Assembly: GCA_030151135.1 (NCBI GenBank) | Contig: JASLEQ010000278.1 | Coordinates: forward strand, 1-11,364 | Direction: 5' to 3' | Source: Candidatus Sulfotelmatobacter sp. | GTDB taxonomy: Bacteria > Acidobacteriota > Terriglobia > Terriglobales > SbA1 | Length of the DNA: 11,364 nucleotides | In this document: piece after piece, positions 1 to 6,966 of the stretch | Layout of the letters: every line of letters begins with the position of its first letter | How positions within the stretch are numbered: the first letter of the stretch is position 1 | Made by a program: the position numbers and the translations under genes | Notes under the pieces: generated by a model | The model's input: only the letters and a program-made list of their open reading frames with translations | The model's database searches: none | What the model was told of the DNA's origin: nothing

Positions 1-55
1 TTGCGGAGCAGGCATGGGGAATTTCTTTATCGTAAGTTACACTTGTTCTCCGACC

Positions 56-1519
56 ATGACTCAACTCCGCGCCGCTGTTCTGTTGACACTTGTCTGTTCC
101 GTTTCCCTGCACGCCCAGCAAGCGACACCCGCTCGGCCGCCACTGTTTGGCGCGCCGCAAATGACGCCGGCGCAGCAGGAGAACTTTCCCGCACAGCTGC
201 TAAACGAACTCGAATCGATCAAGCTGGCCGCGCTCGCGGATGATTATGCATACCAGCAGGTCGAGCACCTCACCGATAACATCGGCCCGCGAATCAGCGG
301 TTCCGCGCAGGCAAGCGGAGCCGTCGAATACGTCGCAGGAGAACTCCGCAAGCTTGGCCTCGAGGTGCAGTTGGAAGAAGTCAGAGTGCCGCACTGGGTG
401 CGAGGAGCCGAGACGGCCGAACTCATTGAATATCCCGGACAGGTTTCCGGCACGACGCAGAAAATTGTTCTTACCGCACTCGGAGGCAGTACATCCACTC
501 CGGTCGAGGGTCTGAGTGCAGAGGTGGTGGTGGTGAACACCTTCGACGAACTGAAGGCGCTCGGACGCGAGAAGATTGCGGGCAAGATCGTCCTGTTCAA
601 CGAAATCTTTGACAAGCAAAAAGCCGCTGCGGGTCTAGCGTTCGCAGCCTATGGCGAAGCGGTGCGTTATCGCGGGGCTGGGGCGAAAGCTGCTGCAGAC
701 CTAGGTGCGGTCGCATCGCTGGTCCGCTCCGTGGGGAACGCCGATTACCGACTGCCCCACACCGGCTATAGCGCGCCCGCCGGCATTCCTGCCGGAGCGC
801 TCGCGGCGGAAGACGCCGACCTGATCGCCCGCCTTTACAAAGAGGGCCGGGTCCGGATGCACCTGACGCTGACGCCGCAGAAACTTCCAGACGCTGTCAG
901 CTACAACGTGATCGGAGATCTTAAAGGCAGCGAGCATCCCGAGGAGGTCGTCGTGGTATCAGGGCATCTCGATTCGTGGGACTTGGGCACCGGCGCGATT
1001 GACGATGGCGCCGGTGTTGTTGTGGCTATGGAGGCTGCCGAAGTCCTGCAAAAGCTCGGGCTGCATCCGAAGCGCACCCTGCGCGTGATCGCGTGGATGG
1101 ACGAAGAAAATGGCGGCGCAGGGAGCAAGACTTATACCAAAGATCACCTGAACGAATTTCCGCATCATATCGCTGCGATCGAAAGCGACAGCGGAGCATC
1201 ACATCCGTTGGGATTTGAATCGCGCATCAGTGGAAATGCTGCCGAACTACTGCGCCCCGTGTTGAACATCCTGCAGAGTTTTGGGTCGAATGTGCTGCAA
1301 CCGAGCGCTTATGCGCCGGGAGCCGATATCGCCGGAATGTCAGAAGCCGGGGTGCCCACGCTGGGGCTGATGCAAGATGGGCGCATCTACTTCAACTACC
1401 ACCACACGGCGGCCGACACGCTCGACAAGATTGTTCCCAACGAACTCCGCGAAAACGCTGCAGCGATGGCTGTCATGGGTTATGCGCTGGCGAGCATGAA
1501 GGATCCACTACCCCGCTAG
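56..1519 (+). CDS. Secreted M28 family zinc metallopeptidase (carboxypeptidase Q-like)
   Basis: This is a di-zinc aminopeptidase/carboxypeptidase of the M28 family, probably exported to the periplasm or outside to cut short peptides. The ATG at 56 is chosen over an in-frame ATG at 14 because it puts a classic signal peptide at the very N-terminus (hydrophobic residues 4-17, likely cut after SLHA at 21). Neither start has a clear Shine-Dalgarno. In the 487-residue product the metal site is complete: HLDSWD (H304, D306), the bridging Asp in GAIDDGAG (D316), the Glu pair in MDEEN (E350 catalytic, E351 ligand), D378 in ESDSGA and the His pair in NYHHTAADT (449-450). Residues about 150-265, before the catalytic core, resemble a protease-associated (PA) insert (VVVVNTFDEL, IAGKIVLFNE). 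The family call is secure; the substrate and exo-specificity are not readable. The nearest plus-strand neighbour, the DksA-like gene, has its own promoter, so the two are probably separate transcripts. Confidence 0.9.
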   Translation: MTQLRAAVLLTLVCSVSLHAQQATPARPPLFGAPQMTPAQQENFPAQLLNELESIKLAALADDYAYQQVEHLTDNIGPRISGSAQASGAVEYVAGELRKLGLEVQLEEVRVPHWVRGAETAELIEYPGQVSGTTQKIVLTALGGSTSTPVEGLSAEVVVVNTFDELKALGREKIAGKIVLFNEIFDKQKAAAGLAFAAYGEAVRYRGAGAKAAADLGAVASLVRSVGNADYRLPHTGYSAPAGIPAGALAAEDADLIARLYKEGRVRMHLTLTPQKLPDAVSYNVIGDLKGSEHPEEVVVVSGHLDSWDLGTGAIDDGAGVVVAMEAAEVLQKLGLHPKRTLRVIAWMDEENGGAGSKTYTKDHLNEFPHHIAAIESDSGASHPLGFESRISGNAAELLRPVLNILQSFGSNVLQPSAYAPGADIAGMSEAGVPTLGLMQDGRIYFNYHHTAADTLDKIVPNELRENAAAMAVMGYALASMKDPLPR

Positions 1520-1577
1520 ATTCTTGATTGCTGCTGCAACCTGCGAATACCCGGCGAAAGGTGAACCCTTCCGGCGG

Positions 1578-1607
1578 TTGACGCATCTTAAATTACGGTC
1601 GTATCAT
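1578..1607 (+). promoter_or_regulatory. Predicted sigma70-type promoter of the TraR/DksA-family gene
   Basis: TTGACG at 1578-1583 matches the -35 consensus at five of six positions. TATCAT at 1602-1607 matches the -10 consensus at five of six, and the spacer is 18 bases. A start of transcription near 1614 would give a leader of about 75 bases ahead of the ATG at 1689. This is consensus matching by eye; housekeeping promoters in the proposed phylum can differ. Confidence 0.5.
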
Positions 1608-1629
1608 GAGCGTTTGGCCCTAATGACCA

Positions 1630-1654
1630 AGGACGCCTCTTGTGGGGGCGTCCT
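1630..1654 (+). promoter_or_regulatory. Leader hairpin upstream of the TraR/DksA-family gene
   Basis: AGGACGCC (1630-1637) and GGCGTCCT (1647-1654) form a perfect 8-pair stem around a 9-base loop. The hairpin lies inside the predicted leader RNA of the downstream gene. No T-run follows on the plus strand (AAAACTTTG), so it is not a standard intrinsic terminator. It also lies wholly inside a 13-codon open frame, ATG 1623 to TGA 1662-1664. A role in mRNA stability or translational control is possible but unproven. Confidence 0.4.
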
Positions 1655-1688
1655 AAAACTTTGATAAGCAATTTTGGTCCTAGTCATC

Positions 1689-2060
1689 ATGGATAAGAAG
1701 AAACTCGAAGCTTTTAAGAAACGTCTGGAAACGCGGCAGCAGGAGCTGCGCCGCACTGTGACCCGCAACCAGGCCGACGGCCGGAGCGCGGATGAAGACA
1801 CAGCCGCGGCTGACATTGCCGATCGCGCCGCCAGCTCGTACACCAAAGAATTTTTATTCAGCCAGAGCAGCAATGACCGCCAGCTGCTGATGATGGTGGA
1901 CGGCGCACTGGCACGCATCCGCGAAGGCAGCTTTGGCGAGTGCATCAGCTGCGGCAAAGAGATCAATGCAAAACGGCTCGAAGCTGTGCCGTGGACGCGG
2001 CATTGCATCGAATGCCAGGAAAAGCTCGAAAAGGGACAGCTGGAAGAAGCTTCGCGCTAG
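1689..2060 (+). CDS. TraR/DksA family zinc-finger transcriptional regulator
   Basis: A 123-residue member of the DksA/TraR family. These proteins enter the RNA polymerase secondary channel and modulate initiation, often together with (p)ppGpp. Residues 1-75 are charged and helix-rich, as expected for the coiled coil. The sequence DIADRAAS (D42, D45, A47) reproduces the D-x-x-D-x-A tip of Escherichia coli DksA. The four-cysteine zinc finger is intact: C85-x2-C88, then 17 residues, then C106-x2-C109. It is shorter than classical DksA (about 150 residues), mainly at the N-terminus. A TTG at 1674 would add five residues. The ATG is preferred because it directly opens the family-like MDKKKLEAFK start, although no strong Shine-Dalgarno precedes it. 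It has its own promoter and terminator and looks monocistronic. The family call is firm; whether it is the main DksA or a paralog cannot be told here. Confidence 0.9.
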   Translation: MDKKKLEAFKKRLETRQQELRRTVTRNQADGRSADEDTAAADIADRAASSYTKEFLFSQSSNDRQLLMMVDGALARIREGSFGECISCGKEINAKRLEAVPWTRHCIECQEKLEKGQLEEASR

Positions 2061-2077
2061 ATTCACCGATACGTTCT

Positions 2078-2110
2078 AACGCCGCCGAGTTCTCGGCGGC
2101 GTTCACTTTT
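2078..2110 (+). terminator. Intrinsic terminator after the TraR/DksA-family gene
   Basis: AACGCCGCCGAG (2078-2089) pairs perfectly with CTCGGCGGCGTT (2092-2103), giving up to 12 pairs, or 10 with a realistic six-base loop. It begins 18 bases after the stop codon and is followed by CACTTTT. On the minus strand the stem is followed by AGAACG, with no T-run. It therefore serves the plus-strand gene and is not clearly bidirectional, although the minus-strand molybdopterin gene ends only 60 bases away. Confidence 0.8.
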
Positions 2111-2166
2111 CTGGTGAAGAAGAGGCTTTTCTTGCGGCGGCGAGAAAGTACATCCCCTGAACGCGT

Positions 2167-4359
2167 TCACGCCGACTTGAGCTGGAATGGCATCTTCCTG
2201 AGCCTCTGACCGCATGCGGCGTAGATCGCATTCGCGACTGCGGGTGCGGCTGGGGGCAGCGCGGGTTCTCCCATTCCGCCCGGGTCTTCTTTGCTCTTGA
2301 TCAAATACACTTCGATCGGCGGAGCCTCATTGATGCGGATGGGATCGTAGGCGTCGAAGTTCGTCTGCTCCACAGCTCCCTGCTTGATTGTGATTTCATT
2401 CTTTAACGCAGCGCTGAGGCCATAGATGATTGCGCCCTCAGTCTGCGATCGCACAGACTCCGGATTTATAATCTGGCCACAATCGACGGCCGCGACGATA
2501 CGATCGATCTTGAAATTATTGCCGGTGACGGTAACCTCAGCCACTTCGGCGAAATAACTTCCGAAAGAGCAGAATGCCGCGATACCGCGCCCGCGGCCTT
2601 TTGGCAGAGGCGTACCCCATCCGCCCTTCAGGGCAGCCAACTCCAAAACTCGACGGAGCCGCGCGGGATTCACATCGTCATCACTCTTCGCCTTCCAGTT
2701 CGCCGGCGCAACCAGCAGTCCGCGCCGGAACTCATAAGGATCTCTGGAGGCTGCAACAGCGAGTTCATCAATGAAGCTCTCGACGACGAATCCGTTAAAC
2801 GAATTTTCCACCGACCGCCACCACGCTCGCGGCACAGCACTCGCAACGGGATTGAATTCCAGGCGAACATTCGGGATTGCATAGGGCATTTGCTTCGCGC
2901 CGCCGGATTCGTCTTCGGCAGCATCGGCTTTCGGATCCCAATAACCCTTGATCGCGGTCGATGCCATGGTGTGAAACCAAGCCAGCGGACGGCCATGCGA
3001 ATCTACCGCGCCCTGCATGCGATGACAGGTCGCCGGACGGTAGAAGTCGTGGGTCATATCATCTTCGCGGGACCACACGAGTTGCACGGGACGGCCGACC
3101 TGCTGCGCAATCTGCGCCGCCTCCGCGGGGAAATCGGCCATATAACGGCGCCCGAATCCTCCGCCCATGTAGGTGGTATGCACAGCAACTTTCTCGGGCT
3201 TGAGGCCGAGAACTTGCGCGACTGTTCCCTGCACCCAATCGGGAGACTGAGTGGGAGCCCAGACTTCGGCCTCGCTTCCGCGCGCATGCACGGTGATATT
3301 CATCGGTTCCATGGTGGCGTGCGCCAGCAGTGGAAGCTCGTAAACTATGTCGATCTTCTTGGCGCCGTTCGACAGAACTTGGTCTACGTCGCCGTCGTTC
3401 CGAACTCGTTTTCCGGACTTGTGCGCAGCCTCGCGTAATGCGGCGTACATAGCATCGCTCGTCTCCGATGCCGACGGTCCGCGATCCCAACTCACGCTGA
3501 GCGCTTCGCGTCCGTTCATCGCAGCCCAAGTTGAGTCCGCGACTACGACTACGCCGCCCGCGGTGAACTTGTCGGCTCCGAGCGCCGGGACTTCGAAGAC
3601 GTCTTTCACGCCGGGAACAGATTTCGCCCTTCCTTTATCGAAATTGGCGGTTTTTCCTCCGAACGTCGGACAGCGGGCAATCACCGCGAAGAGCATGTCG
3701 GGAACGCGCACGTCAAGACCGAAACCTGCGCTGCCGTTGACCTTCGCAGGAATATCGACTCGAGGAGTGGCATGCCCGATGATTTCGAAATCGTCTTCAT
3801 CCTTGAGCTCAACTTTTTGCTGATCGGGAACCGGTAATTTCATGGCCGCTTCGACGAGTTCGCCGTAAGAGGCACTTCGGCCAGATGCTGCGTGAATTAC
3901 CGTTCCCTTTTTTGCCTCACAATCTTTTTTTTGCGCATTCCATTTCTGAGCAGCCGCAGTGATCATTAAATCGCGGACTGTGGCTCCGGCGCGCCGCAGC
4001 GGCATGAAATTCTCCATGGTGCTGCCGCTGCCGCCGGTGCCCATGTGCGCGTAGAGGTCAGGGCGAGTATCGGCTTGCTCGACAGTCACCGAGTTGAAAT
4101 CGACCTGCGCCTCTTCCGCGAGGATCATCGCCAGGCCCGTCTTGATGCCCTGTCCCATCTCCGATTTTGCGACGATGAGCGAAATTTTCCCGTCGGGCTT
4201 CACATACACGTAAGCCTCGAACGGATTCGGAGCTTTCTTCTCCTGCGCCTTGTCAGATTCCTGCCCGGCGAGCACGGATCCTGAAAAGCGCACGCCGATC
4301 AGGATTCCCGCTCCCGCGACGGCCGATCCCGCAATGAATTTTCTTCGGCTGAATGTCAT
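2167..4359 (-). CDS. Tat-exported xanthine dehydrogenase-family molybdopterin-binding subunit (IorB-like)
   Basis: The large catalytic subunit of a molybdenum hydroxylase related to isoquinoline 1-oxidoreductase beta and membrane aldehyde dehydrogenases. It would oxidise a small aldehyde or N-heterocycle using water-derived oxygen. The ATG at 4359 is chosen because it has a strong AAGGAG site seven bases upstream and starts a twin-arginine signal (SRRKFIAG, residues 4-11, then a hydrophobic stretch to about 22). The enzyme therefore works in the periplasm after cytosolic cofactor insertion. In the 730-residue product, cofactor-contact motifs are visible at AHATMEPMN (346-354), MGGGFGRR (398-405) and PRAWWRSVENSF (510-521). 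The GMGEPALPP motif (695-703) carries the expected catalytic Glu698. The length is typical for the family. It starts two bases after the stop of the iron-sulfur subunit gene, so the pair is translationally coupled. The substrate is unknown. Confidence 0.92.
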   Translation of the reverse strand: MTFSRRKFIAGSAVAGAGILIGVRFSGSVLAGQESDKAQEKKAPNPFEAYVYVKPDGKISLIVAKSEMGQGIKTGLAMILAEEAQVDFNSVTVEQADTRPDLYAHMGTGGSGSTMENFMPLRRAGATVRDLMITAAAQKWNAQKKDCEAKKGTVIHAASGRSASYGELVEAAMKLPVPDQQKVELKDEDDFEIIGHATPRVDIPAKVNGSAGFGLDVRVPDMLFAVIARCPTFGGKTANFDKGRAKSVPGVKDVFEVPALGADKFTAGGVVVVADSTWAAMNGREALSVSWDRGPSASETSDAMYAALREAAHKSGKRVRNDGDVDQVLSNGAKKIDIVYELPLLAHATMEPMNITVHARGSEAEVWAPTQSPDWVQGTVAQVLGLKPEKVAVHTTYMGGGFGRRYMADFPAEAAQIAQQVGRPVQLVWSREDDMTHDFYRPATCHRMQGAVDSHGRPLAWFHTMASTAIKGYWDPKADAAEDESGGAKQMPYAIPNVRLEFNPVASAVPRAWWRSVENSFNGFVVESFIDELAVAASRDPYEFRRGLLVAPANWKAKSDDDVNPARLRRVLELAALKGGWGTPLPKGRGRGIAAFCSFGSYFAEVAEVTVTGNNFKIDRIVAAVDCGQIINPESVRSQTEGAIIYGLSAALKNEITIKQGAVEQTNFDAYDPIRINEAPPIEVYLIKSKEDPGGMGEPALPPAAPAVANAIYAACGQRLRKMPFQLKSA

Positions 4360-4361
4360 GG

Positions 4362-4823
4362 CTATGCTCCTTCCCCGGCGGCGCGGAGAATGGCTTTGCG
4401 AATTCGTCCATACATTCCGCAGCGGCAGAGATTGCCCATCATTGCCTCGTCGATCTGCTGGTCGCTCGGTTTCGGGGTCTTCGAGAGGAGTGCGGCGGCC
4501 GACATGATCTGTCCCGGTTGGCAGTAGCCACATTGCGGCACCTGCTCCGCGATCCAGGCGCGCTGCACGGGATGCGAGTTGTCGGCCGATAATCCTTCGA
4601 TAGTTGTGACCTTCTTCGATCCGACGGACGAGATCGCGGTCTGGCACGAACGCACGGCCTCGCCGTCGAGATGCACGGTACAAGCGCCGCACAGCCCCAT
4701 GCCACAGCCGTACTTGGTACCGGTCATATTGAGCGAATCGCGCAGAACCCACAGCAGGGGCGTATCGGGGGAAACGTCGACATCATGCGGACGATCGTTG
4801 ATGGTCAAACGGAAAGCTGACAT
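4362..4823 (-). CDS. (2Fe-2S)-binding subunit of periplasmic molybdenum hydroxylase (IorA-like)
   Basis: The small electron-transfer partner of the downstream molybdopterin subunit (153 residues). The N-terminal plant-ferredoxin-type cluster is held by C40, C45, C48 and C60 (CGMGLCGAC plus a later Cys). The C-terminal helical cluster is held by C98, C101, C133 and C135 (CGYC and CRC). All eight ligands of the xanthine dehydrogenase-family small subunit are present. It has no signal peptide, so it should be carried through the Tat system bound to its twin-arginine partner. The ATG at 4823 has a GGGAG site seven bases upstream. The gap to the partner gene is two bases, so the two form one operon. 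Upstream on the same strand lies the M28 peptidase gene, 171 bases away with a hairpin between them. Co-transcription with that peptidase is uncertain. Confidence 0.93.
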   Translation of the reverse strand: MSAFRLTINDRPHDVDVSPDTPLLWVLRDSLNMTGTKYGCGMGLCGACTVHLDGEAVRSCQTAISSVGSKKVTTIEGLSADNSHPVQRAWIAEQVPQCGYCQPGQIMSAAALLSKTPKPSDQQIDEAMMGNLCRCGMYGRIRKAILRAAGEGA

Positions 4824-4945
4824 TGCGGGACTCCCAGCGAAGTTGCACTTTTGACGAGGCTACTCCAGAACCGTTTCGCAAACAAGAAGCGTCCCGGATG
4901 GAATGATCTGTGGACCCACGCTTAACAAGTTGAAAAGCCGTGACG

Positions 4946-4966
4946 CGGAGGGCGACATGCCCTCCG
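4946..4966 (-). terminator. Hairpin between the M28 peptidase and IorA-like genes (weak terminator candidate)
   Basis: CGGAGGGC (4946-4953) and GCCCTCCG (4959-4966) make a perfect 8-pair stem with a five-base loop. On the minus strand it lies about 30 bases after the peptidase stop codon. A TTTT appears only about nine bases beyond the stem, so termination would be inefficient. The rest of the 4824-4994 gap holds no gene and no convincing promoter. Confidence 0.35.
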
Positions 4967-4987
4967 ATCAGCCGGCGAGACTCCGGT

Positions 4988-5014
4988 GCCAGGATTACAG
5001 TCCTGGCTTTTTTT
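4988..5014 (+). terminator. Terminator-like hairpin facing the plus strand, overlapping the M28 stop codon
   Basis: GCCAGGA (4988-4994) and TCCTGGC (5001-5007) form a 7-pair stem with a six-base loop. It is followed on the plus strand by seven T residues (5008-5014), which is textbook intrinsic-terminator form. No plus-strand gene lies upstream; only the antisense of the IorAB genes does. It could stop antisense transcription. It could also be a by-product of the Lys-Lys-Pro-Gly codons at the peptidase C-terminus on the other strand. Confidence 0.45.
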
Positions 5015-6779
5015 CCTGCTCTTCCGCGGCTTTTTCAGCGCCCGGCATCACGTTCTTCAGCGGAGCATTTTTCTGCTCGTTCAACTCCGGATGCGGCAGG
5101 GGCTTACGCGGCAGCATTTGATCGCGCATCGCAGTGTTATAGACAAAGATGGCTTCGACGGTTGCGGCCTGGGCAAGATCATCGGGCTGCAGCCGTTCGT
5201 AGACGTCCATGTTGGAGTGATGCGTCCGCGATCCGTAGTCGAGCATGTCCTGGATGAACTGGAATCCGGGGATGCCGACAGAATCGAACGCCTCGTGATC
5301 GGTGCCGCCGGTATCGCGCATGGTGATGGACGTAACGCCGAGATCCGCGAGGGGCGCGATCCACTGGCGAAAGACCGAAGCGATGGCGGCATTCTGCTGC
5401 AGGTACACGCCACGAATCTTGCCGCTTCCGTTATCGACGTTGAAGTATCCGGAAATTTTCGCTTGATCCGGTTTGATCACCGGAGGCCCGGCGGGCTTGC
5501 GAAGGAAATCAGGGAGCTTCACCTGGTCGGGAGCTTCGGAAAGGGGCACATAGCCGAAGTGCTGTTTGACGTATCCGTAGGAGCCGAACTCGCCTTGCTC
5601 TTCGCCGGTCCACAAGCCGACCCGGATGGTGCGCCGAGGCTGCACTTTTAAAGCGTTGAGGATCCGCATTACTTCCATCGCGACAACGGTTCCGGCGCCA
5701 TTGTCGGTCGCACCGGTTCCCGAAGCCCAGGAATCGAGGTGGCCTCCAACCATCACGACTTCATCTTTCAACTTCGGATCGGTGCCCGGGATCTCGGCAA
5801 GGGTGTCAAAACCGTGCTCGTGATCTCCGGTGAATTCTGTCTCAACATCCATCTCAACCGTGACCGGGACATTTGCTTTGAGTAAGCGGTAGACGCGTCC
5901 GTAGTTTTCAATGGCCATCACGACGATCGGCAGCTGCTCGGCATGCTGGCGCTGATAGGTGAACCAGCCCATGCCTGATCCACCATCATCGAATATCGTT
6001 CCGCCCGATCCGCCGTTATTACGGCCATCGCGGCTCGGAATCACGATTCCTGCCGCGTGTTCGTCGGCGAAGAATTTGCCCGCCTTCTCGCGAAATTCCA
6101 GGCGCTTGATGAATGTGGCGAAGAAATCCTGATGCTCGCCCACGTGCACCGGAAACTCTTCCTGGCTTTTCAGGTTGGCGTCGTCACGCCGCTCAAATAG
6201 CGGCTTGTCCACCGGTTTGACCTCGCGCATTTCGCCGAAGAAAACGATCTTGCCCGCCAGCTTGCCTTTGTACTTCTCGAGGTCTTTCTCGTCCTTAGCA
6301 TCGACCCAAATCGCCTGGCCGCTTCTAGCGCCATTGCTAGCGGGAGACCAGGGAAGGGCCTGGGCGATGAAGACGGCCGTGTCCGGCGCAGACATACGCA
6401 CCCAGGTATTCAGCTGCCGCCATCCCATGCCGAACTCGCCCCAATCCTCGAGGTGCGCGTTCGTGCAACCCATCGCACTGAACTGGTCGCGCGTCCATTC
6501 GTTGGCTTTCTTCAAATTCGGCGAACCGGTCAGACGCGGCCCGATTCCGTCGGCCAGCGCCGAGGCATATTCCATGATGTGGGAATGCTCCAGGCCCTCC
6601 TGGCGGATCTTCTGATACATATTGAGGTCTAGATTTTCTACGGCAGGCTGCGGCTGATCATAAGAGGGTGCTGCACTTTCGTCTGCCTTCGTATCTTTTT
6701 TCTTATCCGCAGCCGACAACGAGAACGCGAAACACAGCAGGATGGTGGCTACTACAAACAAACGATTTTTCGTTTGCAT
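4995..6779 (-). CDS. Secreted M28 family zinc metallopeptidase
   Basis: A second M28 di-zinc peptidase of 594 residues, only distantly similar to the one at 56-1519. The ATG at 6779 is chosen over an upstream in-frame codon at 6848. It starts a clear signal peptide (hydrophobic residues 8-22, likely cut after SLSA) and has GGGGAGG upstream, although at a rather long 12-base spacing. A Lys/Asp-rich stretch (25-33) follows. Metal-site residues are HLDSW (H347, D349), D359 in GATDNGAG, E393-E394 in TGEEQGE, D449 in VDNGSG and the His pair 520-521 in RTHHSNMD. A long insert before the catalytic core (about 155-335) includes PA-like sequence (KLAGKIVFFGEM) and a Gly/Asp-rich loop. The C-terminal 40 residues are charged and probably disordered. 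It acts outside the cytoplasm, probably on short peptides; the exact specificity is unknown. Confidence 0.9.
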   Translation of the reverse strand: MQTKNRLFVVATILLCFAFSLSAADKKKDTKADESAAPSYDQPQPAVENLDLNMYQKIRQEGLEHSHIMEYASALADGIGPRLTGSPNLKKANEWTRDQFSAMGCTNAHLEDWGEFGMGWRQLNTWVRMSAPDTAVFIAQALPWSPASNGARSGQAIWVDAKDEKDLEKYKGKLAGKIVFFGEMREVKPVDKPLFERRDDANLKSQEEFPVHVGEHQDFFATFIKRLEFREKAGKFFADEHAAGIVIPSRDGRNNGGSGGTIFDDGGSGMGWFTYQRQHAEQLPIVVMAIENYGRVYRLLKANVPVTVEMDVETEFTGDHEHGFDTLAEIPGTDPKLKDEVVMVGGHLDSWASGTGATDNGAGTVVAMEVMRILNALKVQPRRTIRVGLWTGEEQGEFGSYGYVKQHFGYVPLSEAPDQVKLPDFLRKPAGPPVIKPDQAKISGYFNVDNGSGKIRGVYLQQNAAIASVFRQWIAPLADLGVTSITMRDTGGTDHEAFDSVGIPGFQFIQDMLDYGSRTHHSNMDVYERLQPDDLAQAATVEAIFVYNTAMRDQMLPRKPLPHPELNEQKNAPLKNVMPGAEKAAEEQEKKPGL

Positions 6780-6901
6780 CTTATTGTTTTTCCTCCCCAG
6801 AACGGAAAGCGCAGAGTAGCAGAATGTTGAGGAAATGTGAAAGCGCAAAGCGCCAGAGGATGCCCCGGGTTACGAAACGATAAGCGAAGGAATCAAGCTG
6901 C

Positions 6902-6933
6902 AAAAATTAAGAGGGACCACGCAAGGGATCCCT
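6902..6933 (-). terminator. Intrinsic terminator after the porin gene
   Basis: Read on the minus strand, AGGGA-T-CC pairs with GG-TCCCT (plus-strand 6912-6918 with 6926-6933). This gives seven pairs with one bulged base and a seven-base loop, followed by CTTAATTTTT. It starts about 33 bases after the porin stop codon, so it likely ends the permease-porin transcript and separates it from the M28 peptidase gene. In the rest of the 6780-6966 gap I see three copies of GCGCTTT on the minus strand but no clear promoter. Confidence 0.6.
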
Positions 6934-6966
6934 GTTTAAACATAACAACCGCCAGATGTATCGCCG

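Noticed and set aside
14..55. Earlier ATG at 14 for the first M28 peptidase
   Set aside because: It would add 14 residues before a signal peptide that is already complete from the ATG at 56, and it has no better ribosome site.
2158..2169. Perfect 12-base palindrome TGAACGCGTTCA overlapping the IorB-like stop codon
   Set aside because: A single short palindrome with no T-run, no repeat elsewhere in the window and no neighbouring promoter is compatible with chance.
4360..4752. In-frame upstream extension of the molybdopterin subunit to 4752
   Set aside because: It overlaps the complete IorA-like gene in another frame, has no family similarity, and would bury the Tat signal that begins at 4359.
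4986..5651. Plus-strand open frame of 221 codons opposite the M28 peptidase
   Set aside because: Shadow of the minus-strand peptidase in GC-rich DNA. It has no family motif and its N-terminal part reads through the terminator-like hairpin.
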